Source: Burkholderiales bacterium (GTDB lineage Bacteria; Pseudomonadota; Gammaproteobacteria; Burkholderiales; Usitatibacteraceae). From it: DNA of 23,550 nucleotides. Shown here in pieces: positions 1 to 8,062 of the stretch (within the stretch, counting starts at the first letter, position 1; every line of letters starts with the position of its first letter). The DNA lies in NCBI GenBank assembly GCA_014378085.1, contig JACMOJ010000081.1, positions 1 through 23,550 of the forward strand. Reading direction: 5' to 3'. The position numbers and the translations under genes were made by a program. A model generated the notes under the pieces. It was not told where the DNA came from. It worked only from the letters and a program-made list of their open reading frames with translations, and did not search any database.

Positions 1-2187
1 AAATCAGTCGGGGTTCGATTTGCTTTCACACACCAGATTCGCGCAGACGAATCTCATCTCTCACCCTCGCCCCTTGCGGCGGGGGGCAGGGGAAAGGGCC
101 GGGGAGAGGGGGCGGTTGAGAAATCAACGCGCATTCAAGACGGCAAGCTGTTTGTCTTCACCACCCGCGCCGACACCATCATGGGTGTGACTTTTTGCGC
201 GGTCGCGCCCGAGCACCCGCTTGCGCTGCACGCGGCAAAGTCGAGCCCTGCCGTCGCAGCGTTCATCGAACGCGCCAAACATGGCGGCACCACGGAAGCG
301 GAGTTGGCGGCAAAAGATAAAGAAGGCGTTGCCACCGGCTTGTTTGTCACCCACCCGCTAACACACGAACAAATTCCCGTTTGGGTCGGAAACTATGTGC
401 TGATGGCGTATGGCGACGGCGCGGTGATGGGTGTGCCCGCACACGACGAACGCGATTTTGCCTTTGCCCAGAAATATGGAATTGTCGTTAAGCCAGTAAT
501 TGCGCCACTTGATTGGCCAGCGAACGAAACGACGACTTCACCTAGCTTGTACCGCGAGAATAAGGGCGGAGGTGAGACGTCGGGCCCGGTGCTTCATGCG
601 CCTGGGGTACGCTACCAACAAATACCGACGATGGAGTGGATGACTGCGCCAGATCGAACGCTGCACTGGGCTTCCTGGTCGCCGTCACATGCTGAGCACG
701 GACAATGCGTAAATTCTGGCCCAATGAATGGGATGTCGTTCGCGGAGGCGATTGACTACGTCGTCGCGCAAACCAAAGCTACCGGCGGTGAACGTAAAAC
801 CACCTGGCGTCTTCGCGATTGGGGTATCTCGCGCCAGCGTTATTGGGGCACGCCGATTCCCATCATCCACTGTGATGGTTGTGGCGCGGTGCCAGTGCCC
901 GAAAAAGATTTGCCGGTGGTGTTGCCGGAAGATCTGATTCCCGATGGCAGTGGCAGTCCGCTCAAAAAAGACCGTCGATTCATTGACTGCACTTGTCCCA
1001 AGTGCGGCAAACCGGCCGAGCGTGAAACCGATACGATGGACACGTTTGTCGATTCGTCATGGTATTTCATGCGTTATTGCTCGCCGGACGCCAATACGAT
1101 GGTTGATGCGCGCAACGACTACTGGATGCCGATGGACCAGTACATCGGCGGTATCGAACACGCCGTCTTGCATCTTTTGTATGCGCGTTTCTGGACCAAG
1201 GTGATGCGCGAGATTACGGGCGGTTTCCCGGACGATCCTGCGCGCGGGTTGGTTAAGTTTGACGAGCCGTTTACGAATTTGTTTACGCAGGGCATGTTGT
1301 CTGCGGAATGTTTTTATCGCGAAACGAGTGAGGGTAGAAAACGCTGGTACTACCCAAGCGAAATCACCGTCCAATACGACGACAAAGGCCGCCCGACAGG
1401 TGCAGTGGCCAAGGACGACGGTCTGCCGGTATCCCTCGGCGGCATGGAAAAAATGTCGAAATCAAAGAACAATGTTGTCGAGCCGAAAGACATCATTGCG
1501 CGCTTTGGCGCAGACACCGCACGCGCTTATGTGATGTTTGCCGGGCCACCGGAAATGAGTGCCGCATGGTCGGACTCGGGTGCTGAAGGTGTTTACCGAT
1601 TTTTGAAACGCCTTTATACATGGGGCACTTCGAGCAAAACAGCCTCAAACACCCCGCCAGTATTGGACTTTTCTCAAGCCACGCTGGGTGCAAAAAGGTT
1701 GCGCTTCGAAATCCACACTATTTTGTCGCAAGCCAATCATGACTACGCCAGATTGCAGTCCAACACAGTGGTGTCGGCCGGCATGAAGATGCTCAATGCG
1801 CTTGAAGATAGCAAGTCCGAGGCGGGGAGGGATTGGGCAGCCGTTCGCCACGAAGGTCTGTGGATTTTGTTACGCATGTTCTACCCGATCGCGCCGCACA
1901 TTACGTGGCAGCTCTGGAACGAGCTGGGATTTGTCGCCCCCCACGGTGATCTGATCGACGCCACTTGGCCGCTGCCCGCGAGCGGCGCGCTGGAGCAAGA
2001 CGAGATCGAGATGGTCATTCAAGTGAATGGCAAACTCCGTGGCCAAATTTGTGTGCCAAAAAACGCGACAAAAGCCGACATCGAAACGCTCGCGTTGGCC
2101 GATGCCAGCGTGGCAAAACACACCGAGGGGAAACCCATCAAGAAATTAATCGTGGTACCAGGAAGGCTCATCAATGTGGTGGTTTAG
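1..2187 (+). CDS. leuS: Leucyl-tRNA synthetase, 3' part (5' end outside the window)
   Basis: Class I aminoacyl-tRNA synthetase that charges tRNA-Leu and edits mischarged products. The frame is open from base 1, so the gene enters from upstream; an internal ATG at 181 is not the start. 728 residues are visible. The editing-domain motifs [10 protein letters not shown] (codons 52-61) and [14 protein letters not shown] (around codons 143-156) are present. They are followed by the [17 protein letters not shown] core, a zinc-ribbon-like segment with CDGC and [18 protein letters not shown], the KMSKS signature ([12 protein letters not shown], nt about 1438-1470), the anticodon-binding domain and the usual C-terminal fold ending in INVVV. 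Two extra segments compared with the homologues I remember lie near nt 43-138 and nt 500-680; see the repeat entries. The stop overlaps lptE by 14 bp. Identity is certain; the effect of the inserts on editing is unknown. Confidence 0.97.
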   Translation, partial: KSVGVRFAFTHQIRADESHLSPSPLAAGGRGKGRGEGAVEKSTRIQDGKLFVFTTRADTIMGVTFCAVAPEHPLALHAAKSSPAVAAFIERAKHGGTTEAELAAKDKEGVATGLFVTHPLTHEQIPVWVGNYVLMAYGDGAVMGVPAHDERDFAFAQKYGIVVKPVIAPLDWPANETTTSPSLYRENKGGGETSGPVLHAPGVRYQQIPTMEWMTAPDRTLHWASWSPSHAEHGQCVNSGPMNGMSFAEAIDYVVAQTKATGGERKTTWRLRDWGISRQRYWGTPIPIIHCDGCGAVPVPEKDLPVVLPEDLIPDGSGSPLKKDRRFIDCTCPKCGKPAERETDTMDTFVDSSWYFMRYCSPDANTMVDARNDYWMPMDQYIGGIEHAVLHLLYARFWTKVMREITGGFPDDPARGLVKFDEPFTNLFTQGMLSAECFYRETSEGRKRWYYPSEITVQYDDKGRPTGAVAKDDGLPVSLGGMEKMSKSKNNVVEPKDIIARFGADTARAYVMFAGPPEMSAAWSDSGAEGVYRFLKRLYTWGTSSKTASNTPPVLDFSQATLGAKRLRFEIHTILSQANHDYARLQSNTVVSAGMKMLNALEDSKSEAGRDWAAVRHEGLWILLRMFYPIAPHITWQLWNELGFVAPHGDLIDATWPLPASGALEQDEIEMVIQVNGKLRGQICVPKNATKADIETLALADASVAKHTEGKPIKKLIVVPGRLINVVV
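58..112. repeat. GC-rich palindromic (REP/BIME-like) element inserted in frame in leuS
   Basis: The stretch has outer arms CTCTC (58-62) and GAGAG (104-108), and an inner hairpin GCCCC (69-73) / GGGGC (83-87). The top strand is strongly C-rich on the left and G-rich on the right. It resembles the dispersed CCCTC...GAGGG palindromes usually found between genes in beta- and gammaproteobacteria. Here it lies inside leuS, keeps the frame and encodes a Ser/Pro then Gly/Arg-rich loop between GVRFAF and [10 protein letters not shown], where homologues have only about ten residues. The repeat family is assigned by pattern and memory, not by a search. Confidence 0.7.
531..582. repeat. Degenerate inverted repeat in a second extra segment of leuS
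   Basis: TCACCT (538-543) and AGGTGA (570-575) form the closest arms, flanked by imperfect GACG/CGTC-like ends. The segment lies in a part of LeuS, between VVKPVI and CVNSG, that is roughly 40 residues longer than I expect from betaproteobacterial homologues. Its translation, with SPSLY followed by KGGGE, loosely echoes the first insert (SPSPL then GRGEG). It may be an older, eroded copy of the same kind of element. This is weaker than the first case. Confidence 0.4.
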
Positions 2188-2665
2188 ATCACTCGTCGCC
2201 GCGTTGTTGCTCGGCACGCTGGCCTCATGCGGATTCGTCTTGCGCGGCTCCTACGAGCTGCCATACAACACCATCCAAGTCACTTCCCGCAGCAACTCGG
2301 TGATCGCCGGACTTGTTCGGCGCGACCTTGCCGACTCCAAGACTAAAGTGGTCGGTAATGCGAAAGATGCGGAAGCCGCACTCACGATTATCGAAGAGCG
2401 ACGTGACCGGCAAATCTTGTCGCTGTCGGGCACGGGCCGCGTTCGCGAGTATGAACTTCGAATGAAGGTGACCTATCAATTTGTCGATGCCAAAGGCCAA
2501 GTGATTATTCCCACCAGCGAGATTCTTTTAAAGCGCACGTTTGCCTACGACGACACCCGCGTCATCGCGAAGCAACAGGAAGAGGCCATGCTGTATCAAG
2601 ACATGGAACGCGACGCGACCGGACAGATTCTGCGCCGCATGATCGCGGTAAAAAAGACGCTGTAG
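2174..2665 (+). CDS. lptE: LPS-assembly lipoprotein LptE
   Basis: Outer-membrane lipoprotein that plugs LptD and helps place LPS on the cell surface. The 163-residue product starts with a short charged N-terminus, a hydrophobic stretch and a lipobox L16-A17-S18-C19, so the mature protein should be lipidated at C19. It continues with [12 protein letters not shown], typical of the LptE/RlpB start, and has a ProLptE-like length. The start lies 14 bp inside leuS in another frame, and the stop is 6 bp before holA, which indicates translational coupling. leuS-lptE-holA is a well-known proteobacterial order. Identity rests on lipobox, length and context together. Confidence 0.93.
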   Translation: MWWFRSLVAALLLGTLASCGFVLRGSYELPYNTIQVTSRSNSVIAGLVRRDLADSKTKVVGNAKDAEAALTIIEERRDRQILSLSGTGRVREYELRMKVTYQFVDAKGQVIIPTSEILLKRTFAYDDTRVIAKQQEEAMLYQDMERDATGQILRRMIAVKKTL

Positions 2666-2671
2666 TTTGCG

Positions 2672-3676
2672 ATGCGCCTGACCGCCGAACAGTTTCTTGA
2701 TCGTCCGCCAAAGTCGTTGCAGCCGCTGTATGTTGTTTATGGCGCGGACCCGCTCGGTGCGTTAGAAGCTTCCGACAGCCTGCGCGAAATCGCCAAACAG
2801 CAGGGATATGTCGAGCGCGAAGTGTTCACCGCCGAATCCGGCTTTGACTGGTCGCGCCTCGCTTCAGCCGGTAGCGCGTTGTCACTATTTGCCACGCAAC
2901 GTTTAATCGAGCTGCGCATTCCGACTGGCAAACCCGGCAAAGAAGGCTCCGCGGCAATTGAAAACTACGTAAAGCGTCTACCCGAAGACACCATCACGTT
3001 GGTGACCCTGCCGGACATGGACTGGCAGGGCAAACAAACCAAGTGGTTTGTGGCGCTTGAGGCTACGGCCACTGTCATCGAAGCGCAACCAGTTGATCGC
3101 GAAAATCTGCCGCGCTGGCTTGCTGGCCGCATGAAACGTGTGGCGTTGTCCGCGTCAGCCGAGGCGCTAGACACCCTCGCCGATCGTGTCGAGGGCAATC
3201 TGCTGGCGGCAAAACAAGAAATTGAAAAGCTGGCGCTGCTGTGCCCGCCCGGCGAGGTCTCGCTGGCCATGATGGAAGACAGTATCGCCAACGTGTCGCG
3301 TTATTCAACGGCAACCTTGGTGGCTGCCATTCACGCGGGTGATGCCGCGCGTATCGCGAAGATGCTGGACGGATTGAAGGCCGAAGGCGAGCCGCCCCCG
3401 CTGATATTGTGGATGCTAACCAGCGAGCTGCGCTTGTTGCTGCGTATACTGGGGGTCACTAAAGCGGGACGCCAGCCGTTTCCATCCAAGGCACGCGAAG
3501 TCGAGAAGCTCGCTCGCAAACACACCGCCGGTAGTTTAGTGCGACTCAATCTTCAGGCCGCCCGCATTGACCGAATGATCAAGGGCGTCAACAGCAACGA
3601 TGTATGGGATGCGTTGTTACAGTTTTCCTGTGGCCTCGCCGGCGCTCGATTGCCAATTCACATGCCTCAGAACTAA
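2672..3676 (+). CDS. holA: DNA polymerase III delta subunit
   Basis: Clamp-loader subunit that opens the beta sliding clamp for replication. It has 334 residues, normal for HolA. The N-terminal region (LYVVYGADPLGALEASDSLREIAKQQG) matches the family opening, in which the delta subunit has a degenerate AAA+ fold without a working P-loop. The middle part (DRVEGNLLAAKQEIEKLALL, about residues 172-191) and the C-terminal collar (LILWMLTSELRLLLRI and later NDVWDALLQFSC) are characteristic. It follows lptE by 6 bp and precedes proA by 12 bp, so it is probably read on one message with leuS and lptE. Confidence 0.95.
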   Translation: MRLTAEQFLDRPPKSLQPLYVVYGADPLGALEASDSLREIAKQQGYVEREVFTAESGFDWSRLASAGSALSLFATQRLIELRIPTGKPGKEGSAAIENYVKRLPEDTITLVTLPDMDWQGKQTKWFVALEATATVIEAQPVDRENLPRWLAGRMKRVALSASAEALDTLADRVEGNLLAAKQEIEKLALLCPPGEVSLAMMEDSIANVSRYSTATLVAAIHAGDAARIAKMLDGLKAEGEPPPLILWMLTSELRLLLRILGVTKAGRQPFPSKAREVEKLARKHTAGSLVRLNLQAARIDRMIKGVNSNDVWDALLQFSCGLAGARLPIHMPQN

Positions 3677-3688
3677 CGCCGCAAGAAA

Positions 3689-4987
3689 ATGAACGATCTT
3701 TCGACTGTCCACCCCATCACTGATGTCGCAATCTACATGCGTCAAGTTGGCGCGCAGGCAAAGGCCGCCGCACGGCTGATGGCGCGCGCGTCGACTGCCA
3801 CAAAAAACATGGCATTGCGCGCAGCAGCGGATGCACTATTGGCGACACAAGCGCAGATCGTTGCGGCCAACGCTGTTGACGTCATGCACGCGGAGCATAC
3901 CGATAACGATGCCGCATTCGTTGATCGTCTTAAACTTTCCGTTGATGCCATTGCCGCCGTCGCGGCGGGGCTTCGGCAGGTTGCGGCACTCGTCGATCCG
4001 ATTGGCCAAACCACCGCGACCGCGCGCCGACCATCCGGTATCGACGTCTGCCAGATGCGCGTCCCGCTCGGCGTGGTGGGCATGATCTACGAATCGCGGC
4101 CCAATGTGACTGCGGACGCCGCAGCGTTGTGCTTAAAGAGTGGCAACGCGTGCATCTTGCGCGGTGGTTCGGAAGCCATTCACACCAACCGTGCCATTCA
4201 TGCCGCAATGGTGGCTGGCCTAGAGGCGGCCGGCTTGCCAGCGACCGCCGTTCAGCTCGTCACAACAACGGATCGCGCCGCCGTTGGTGAAATGCTAAAC
4301 ATGCGCGGTGTCATTGATGTCTTGATCCCGCGCGGCGGAAAAAGTCTGACGTCGCGTATTGCTGAGGACGCGAAAATCCCGGTCATCAAACATCTCGACG
4401 GCGTATGCCATGTGTACGTTGATGGTGCTGCCGATCTTGACATGGCAACACGTATAGCCGATAACGCCAAGACCCAGCGTTTCTCGCCCTGCAACACAAT
4501 GGAAACGTTACTGGTTGATCGTGAAATTGCGAACGCATTTCTACCCGGCATCGCCGATATCTATCGCACCAAAGCCGTTGAGATGCGGGTCTGTGCCGCG
4601 ACAAAAACGATTCTTGATCAGGCGGGGATACTTTCCAGCCTTGCAACCGAGCAGGACTGGGTCACCGAATATCTGGCACCCATCGTTTCGATTCGTATTG
4701 TGGATGGTCTAGAGGCCGCGATGGATCACATCGCCCAGTACGGCTCTGCCCACACCGATGCCATCATTACCGCAAACCCAGCGCGCGCCGAGCGATTTTT
4801 GCGTGAGGTCGATTCGGCATCGGTAATGGTCAACGCATCGACGCGTTTTGCCGACGGATTTGAATACGGGTTGGGTGCTGAGATTGGCATATCCACCGAT
4901 AAGCTGCATGCGCGTGGCCCAGTCGGGCTTGAGGGACTCACCTCGCTTAAGTGGATTGTTCAAGGACACGGAGAGGTTCGAATTTAA
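3689..4987 (+). CDS. proA: Glutamate-5-semialdehyde dehydrogenase (gamma-glutamyl phosphate reductase)
   Basis: Second enzyme of proline synthesis; it reduces gamma-glutamyl phosphate to glutamate semialdehyde with NADPH in the cytoplasm. The 432 residues span the full family length. [18 protein letters not shown] and [16 protein letters not shown] form the nucleotide-binding part. The catalytic cysteine is in [12 protein letters not shown] (C268 by count). The C-terminal [31 protein letters not shown] is diagnostic. The TAA stop shares one base with the ATG of the next gene (TAATG). proC, which encodes the last proline enzyme, lies at 12524-13375; proB is not in the window. Confidence 0.97.
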   Translation: MNDLSTVHPITDVAIYMRQVGAQAKAAARLMARASTATKNMALRAAADALLATQAQIVAANAVDVMHAEHTDNDAAFVDRLKLSVDAIAAVAAGLRQVAALVDPIGQTTATARRPSGIDVCQMRVPLGVVGMIYESRPNVTADAAALCLKSGNACILRGGSEAIHTNRAIHAAMVAGLEAAGLPATAVQLVTTTDRAAVGEMLNMRGVIDVLIPRGGKSLTSRIAEDAKIPVIKHLDGVCHVYVDGAADLDMATRIADNAKTQRFSPCNTMETLLVDREIANAFLPGIADIYRTKAVEMRVCAATKTILDQAGILSSLATEQDWVTEYLAPIVSIRIVDGLEAAMDHIAQYGSAHTDAIITANPARAERFLREVDSASVMVNASTRFADGFEYGLGAEIGISTDKLHARGPVGLEGLTSLKWIVQGHGEVRI

Positions 4988-5496
4988 TGCCGAATGCTGT
5001 GGTGTTGCTGAAGTGTAGCGGTGGAACGGTGACGTTGCCACCAATGCCATTAGTTGATCGTGAAGATGGTGGACATCTAGTGGTCAATCCGCCGCGCGCC
5101 GTATGGGAACGCGGCGCGTTATCGGCGAACGAGCTTACGCATTGGGGATTTCTGGTCGCGGCCACTGCGCAGGCCATGATGGCGGTGTTGCCACAACTCA
5201 AAGATGGCTGCGTCAATTATTGGGACGCGGGAAACTGGGCGCTCAATGTTGCGGCACCACCGCTCGGCCCAAAATCGGTGCGGCAACATCGACGCGTGCA
5301 TATGCATTTGCTGGGACGTAGCCCGACCGCAATTCATCCCGATTGGCAGTGGGGAGAGTCCCCACGTTTCCCGGAATACGTAAACGCCACCGCATGGGCA
5401 GCGCAATTTGAGCCGCTGAATGCTGAGGAGTGCCCTCGAATCGTTGCCCGCACCGCAGAATATCTCGCGCTCAAGTACGGCTTGTCCGTCCGTTGA
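4987..5496 (+). CDS. HIT-superfamily-like protein, possible nucleotide hydrolase
   Basis: A 169-residue protein. I chose the ATG at 4987 because it forms a TAATG stop-start with proA; an in-frame start at 4951 would lie inside proA and add 12 unconvincing residues. The layout recalls HIT-fold proteins: GGHLVVNPPRAVWE resembles the usual GHxLVxPKxH strand, then comes the helix LSANELTHWGFLVAATAQAM, then a late VHMHLLGR that looks like the H-x-H-x core of the histidine triad. Only two of the triad histidines are clear. From memory, similar proteins beside proA/nadD in betaproteobacteria are labelled diadenosine tetraphosphate hydrolase-like. The fold is a reasonable inference; activity and substrate are not known. 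Confidence 0.65.
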   Translation: MPNAVVLLKCSGGTVTLPPMPLVDREDGGHLVVNPPRAVWERGALSANELTHWGFLVAATAQAMMAVLPQLKDGCVNYWDAGNWALNVAAPPLGPKSVRQHRRVHMHLLGRSPTAIHPDWQWGESPRFPEYVNATAWAAQFEPLNAEECPRIVARTAEYLALKYGLSVR

Positions 5497-5528
5497 GCGC
5501 AAACTGTTGTCTTTGAGAAGCCACAACA

Positions 5529-6107
5529 ATGAATGAAACACTGATCTTCGGCGGCAGTTTTGATCCGGTTCACAACGGTCATGTCGCCATGCTGGAAGCC
5601 GCGATAACCCAACTGCAGCCTGCCAGAACACTCGTCATTCCGGTCGGCAACGCCTGGCAAAAAGCGCGTATGCCGTATGCGCCGTCGCGGCATCGGATTG
5701 CGATGCTGAAGCTGGGGTTGCCCAATACCAGCGTCGATGACCGCGAAGTAGCTCGTGGTGGGCCGACGTATTCTGTGGATACGGTGCGCGAACTGAAGCG
5801 TGATTTTCCTGCGGAAAAGTTTATTTGGCTTCTTGGCGGCGATGCTTTTTCCAAGCTCGACACATGGCAAGAGCCGCTCGTATTTTCCCAACTCGTCCGT
5901 TTTGCGGTGGTCAGACGCGCAGGTGAGGAAGTGGTTGTCCCTCGCACCCCCGTTCAGCATGAGATCGTCGATTGTGCCCCGCCCGCGATCTCTTCGACAC
6001 AAATTCGCGCGCTGCTTCGCTCCGCAGGGGCATCTCGCCAATCGGCACGTGCGTTGGTGCCGATTGCCGTTTACGACTATATTCAGCACCACCAACTCTA
6101 TCTTTAA
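5529..6107 (+). CDS. nadD: Nicotinate-nucleotide adenylyltransferase
   Basis: Transfers AMP from ATP to nicotinate mononucleotide to make deamido-NAD in the cytoplasm. The 192 residues are of usual length. GGSFDPVHNGHV (residues 8-19) is the nucleotidyltransferase signature with the HxGH-type site. Further along come GGPTYSVDTVREL, WLLGGDAFSKLDTW and the second nucleotide motif ISSTQIR near residue 155. The stop codon overlaps the ribosome binding site of rsfS (AAGGAGG at 6106-6112), so the two are almost certainly cotranscribed, in the common nadD-rsfS order. Confidence 0.97.
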   Translation: MNETLIFGGSFDPVHNGHVAMLEAAITQLQPARTLVIPVGNAWQKARMPYAPSRHRIAMLKLGLPNTSVDDREVARGGPTYSVDTVRELKRDFPAEKFIWLLGGDAFSKLDTWQEPLVFSQLVRFAVVRRAGEEVVVPRTPVQHEIVDCAPPAISSTQIRALLRSAGASRQSARALVPIAVYDYIQHHQLYL

Positions 6108-6112
6108 GGAGG
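6106..6112 (+). promoter_or_regulatory. Consensus Shine-Dalgarno that fixes the TTG start of rsfS
   Basis: AAGGAGG, overlapping the TAA of nadD, sits 9 nt before the TTG at 6122. It is the strongest ribosome binding site in the window and settles the choice of a non-ATG start. Confidence 0.85.
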
Positions 6113-6121
6113 CACGTCGCC

Positions 6122-6808
6122 TTGGCTAAAAAAACCAAACCCGCCCTAATTGACATCATCATCGATGCGCTTGAAGACATTAAGGCAAAGGACATTAAGG
6201 TGGTCAATGTCGCCAATATTACGTCGGTGTCTGACCATGTCGCCATTGCGAGCGCCGACTCAAATCGCCAGACACGCGCGCTCGCTGGCAATGTGATCGA
6301 CAAGGTACGTGAGGCGGGCTACACCATTTATGGCTCTGAAGGGGAAGAATCCGGAGAATGGGTGCTGGTCGATTGCGGAGACGTTGTGGTCCACATCATG
6401 CAGCCGGCGATTCGGGAGTATTACAACCTCGAAGAGTTATGGCTAGACGGCACGCTGGAGTTTCCGAAGCCCAAGAAGGAAGTACGTGAAGCCGCCGAAG
6501 CGGCAAAACCTTCCGACGTCGCCGCGCCCACCGGAAAAAAGAAGCCCGCTGCCAAAAAGAAACCAGTCGCTAAAAAGGTTGCGGCAAAGAAGGTGGCGGC
6601 AAAGAAGGTTGCCGTGAAAGACACTGCTACTAAATCTGCGGTAACGGTGAAGAAGACGCCGGTCGCCAAAAAAGTTGCGGGGAAGAAACCTGCCACTACC
6701 GTTGCCAAAGTGCCGGTGGCAAAAAAACTTGCGGCAAAAAAAGTCGTGGCAAAAACGCCGGTTACAAAAAAGCCGGCGGCAAAAGTCGCCAAAAAGAAGA
6801 GCGCGTAA
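6122..6808 (+). CDS. rsfS: Ribosomal silencing factor RsfS with long lysine/alanine-rich C-terminal tail
   Basis: RsfS binds ribosomal protein uL14 and blocks joining of the 30S and 50S subunits during starvation. I chose the TTG at 6122 because a perfect AAGGAGG lies 9 nt upstream. An in-frame start at 5972 would overlap nadD by 136 bp. Residues 1-115 are the RsfS domain, with SVSDHVAIASADSNRQ, EGEESGEWVLVDCGDVVVHIM and YYNLEELW. Residues about 116-228 form a very basic tail of K/A/V/P repeats (KKVAA, KKPAA, VAKK). The E. coli protein ends soon after the conserved LEKLW, so the tail doubles the length. It resembles histone-H1-like bacterial tails and could bind RNA or DNA, but that is inference. 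Confidence 0.95.
   Translation: MAKKTKPALIDIIIDALEDIKAKDIKVVNVANITSVSDHVAIASADSNRQTRALAGNVIDKVREAGYTIYGSEGEESGEWVLVDCGDVVVHIMQPAIREYYNLEELWLDGTLEFPKPKKEVREAAEAAKPSDVAAPTGKKKPAAKKKPVAKKVAAKKVAAKKVAVKDTATKSAVTVKKTPVAKKVAGKKPATTVAKVPVAKKLAAKKVVAKTPVTKKPAAKVAKKKSA
6572..6616 (+). repeat. Three tandem 15-bp codon repeats (KKVAA units) in the rsfS tail
   Basis: Three consecutive 15-bp units encode KKVAA, KKVAA and KKVAV. They differ mainly at third codon positions (GTT/GTG, AAA/AAG), so they expanded at protein level or have been kept under protein-level selection. They are the most regular part of the basic tail that runs from about 6467 to 6805. Confidence 0.8.
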
Positions 6809-6867
6809 TCTCAATATCTTAGCCAAAAAGTCTAGTATCGACGGCGCTTTCCGGCCACTTTTGCCCG

Positions 6868-6894
6868 AAAACGCGCGCCATTAAACGCGTTTTT
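6868..6894 (+). terminator. Possible weak intrinsic terminator between rsfS and rlmH
   Basis: AAAACGCG (6868-6875) can pair with CGCGTTTT (6886-6893) across a 10-nt loop, followed by more T (TTTTTGTTTG). The stem has only four G-C pairs, so it would be weak. It sits in the only sizeable gap (112 bp) of the 1-9541 gene run and could attenuate readthrough into rlmH. Confidence 0.35.
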
Positions 6895-6920
6895 GTTTGT
6901 AGCGCGATCAAAGGGTTGTT

Positions 6921-7388
6921 GTGAAGATCTACTTTCTTGCGCTCGGACACAAGCTGCCAAGCTGGATAAACGCCGGTGTCGACGAATACACCAAGCGTAT
7001 GCCACCGGAGGCGCGGATTGAGATCATTGAGCTAAAGCCGGAAGATCGCACCAGCAAGACAACCGAACGGGTTCTGGCGCTTGAGGCGGAACGCATCCGT
7101 GCCGCGCTGCCCAAGGGGGCGACGCCGATCGTGTGCGATGAAAAGGGCAAGACGTTGACCACGCCGATGTTGTCGCAGTGGGTAGGGGATTGGATGCGCG
7201 ACGGCATCAACCCTTGCTTCATCATCGGCAGTGCCGACGGGCTCGCCAAAGAGATTAAACAAAACGCGGCGCACGTCGTCGCGCTGTCGGGCTGCGTACT
7301 ACCCCACGCGATGGTGCGTTTGATACTAGCCGAACAGGTATACCGTGCCTGGTCGCTGCTGCATAATCATCCCTATCATCGCGAATAG
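6921..7388 (+). CDS. rlmH: 23S rRNA (pseudouridine-1915-N3)-methyltransferase
   Basis: SPOUT-family methyltransferase that modifies pseudouridine 1915 in helix 69 of 23S rRNA on assembled ribosomes. 155 residues from a GTG start, the standard length, with MKIYFLALGHKLPSWI at the N-terminus. FIIGSADGLA is the SAM-binding glycine loop. The C-terminal LILAEQVYRAWSLLHNHPYHRE is diagnostic, as the terminal YHRE contributes to rRNA binding. The neighbours rsfS and maf match the usual order. A start before 6921 would run into the possible terminator. Confidence 0.96.
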   Translation: MKIYFLALGHKLPSWINAGVDEYTKRMPPEARIEIIELKPEDRTSKTTERVLALEAERIRAALPKGATPIVCDEKGKTLTTPMLSQWVGDWMRDGINPCFIIGSADGLAKEIKQNAAHVVALSGCVLPHAMVRLILAEQVYRAWSLLHNHPYHRE

Positions 7389-7408
7389 CACTGTCGGCAC
7401 TCAAAACG

Positions 7409-8023
7409 ATGCAACAGCCTTCAAATATTATCTATCTCGCGTCAAAAAGTCCGCGGCGGCGCGAGTTGCTCAAGCAGATCGGCGTGCAATACGAATTGCT
7501 GTTGATGCGCGAACTCGCCCCGCGGGCCGACATTGACGAATCGCCGCGCGCAGATGAGACACCACACGCGTATGTCGAACGGGTGGTCAAGCTTAAAGCG
7601 GACATCGCCGTAAAGGTGATGCACGAGCGCAAACTGCAACACCGCCCCGTTGTAACAGCCGATACCACCGTGACCTTCGATGGTGAAATTCTTGGCAAAC
7701 CGCTTGATCGTGACGACGCCATTCGTATGCTCAAACGTCTCTCGGGCGAAACACACCAGGTTCTGACCGCGGTGATGGTGACCACTGCGGACGAAACCTT
7801 TAAGGCACTCACCACCAGTTTTGTGACGTTCGCCGCGTTAAGCGAAGATGAGATACGTCGATACGTCGATTCTGGCGAGCCGATGGACAAAGCGGGGGCT
7901 TATGCCGCCCAAGGTCGCGCCGCCGTATTCATTGCGAAATTATCCGGCAGTTATTCTGGTGTTGTCGGTCTGCCACTCTTCGAGACGGCGGGACTGCTAC
8001 GACAATCTGGCATCCAAATTTAG
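7409..8023 (+). CDS. maf: Maf-family nucleoside triphosphate pyrophosphatase (YhdE type)
   Basis: House-cleaning enzyme that hydrolyses non-canonical or excess nucleoside triphosphates. The YhdE branch acts on dTTP and UTP. 204 residues. Family motifs are LASKSPRRRELLKQIG (residues 10-25), TADTTVTFDGEILGKPLD in the middle and GEPMDKAGAYAAQGRAAVFI, then SYSGVVGLPLFET, toward the C-terminus. The KAGAYAAQG and VVGLPL segments favour the dTTPase/UTPase subgroup over the YceF subgroup. It lies 20 bp after rlmH and 39 bp before rng. Substrate range is inferred from subgroup resemblance. Confidence 0.93.
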   Translation: MQQPSNIIYLASKSPRRRELLKQIGVQYELLLMRELAPRADIDESPRADETPHAYVERVVKLKADIAVKVMHERKLQHRPVVTADTTVTFDGEILGKPLDRDDAIRMLKRLSGETHQVLTAVMVTTADETFKALTTSFVTFAALSEDEIRRYVDSGEPMDKAGAYAAQGRAAVFIAKLSGSYSGVVGLPLFETAGLLRQSGIQI

Positions 8024-8062
8024 TCGTGGCTGAATTCACCGAGCCCTCACCGAGTACTTGAA

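Noticed and set aside
181..183. ATG at 181 as the start of leuS
   Set aside because: The frame is open to base 1 and encodes GVRFAF and the FTTRADT editing motif before it, so the gene begins outside the window.
4951..4986. Upstream in-frame start for the HIT-like gene
   Set aside because: It would add 12 residues encoded inside proA; the ATG at 4987 couples directly to the proA stop.
5334..6095. 253-codon minus-strand frame opposite nadD
   Set aside because: Antisense to nadD, which has diagnostic motifs; rich in Arg/His/Cys without any recognisable domain.
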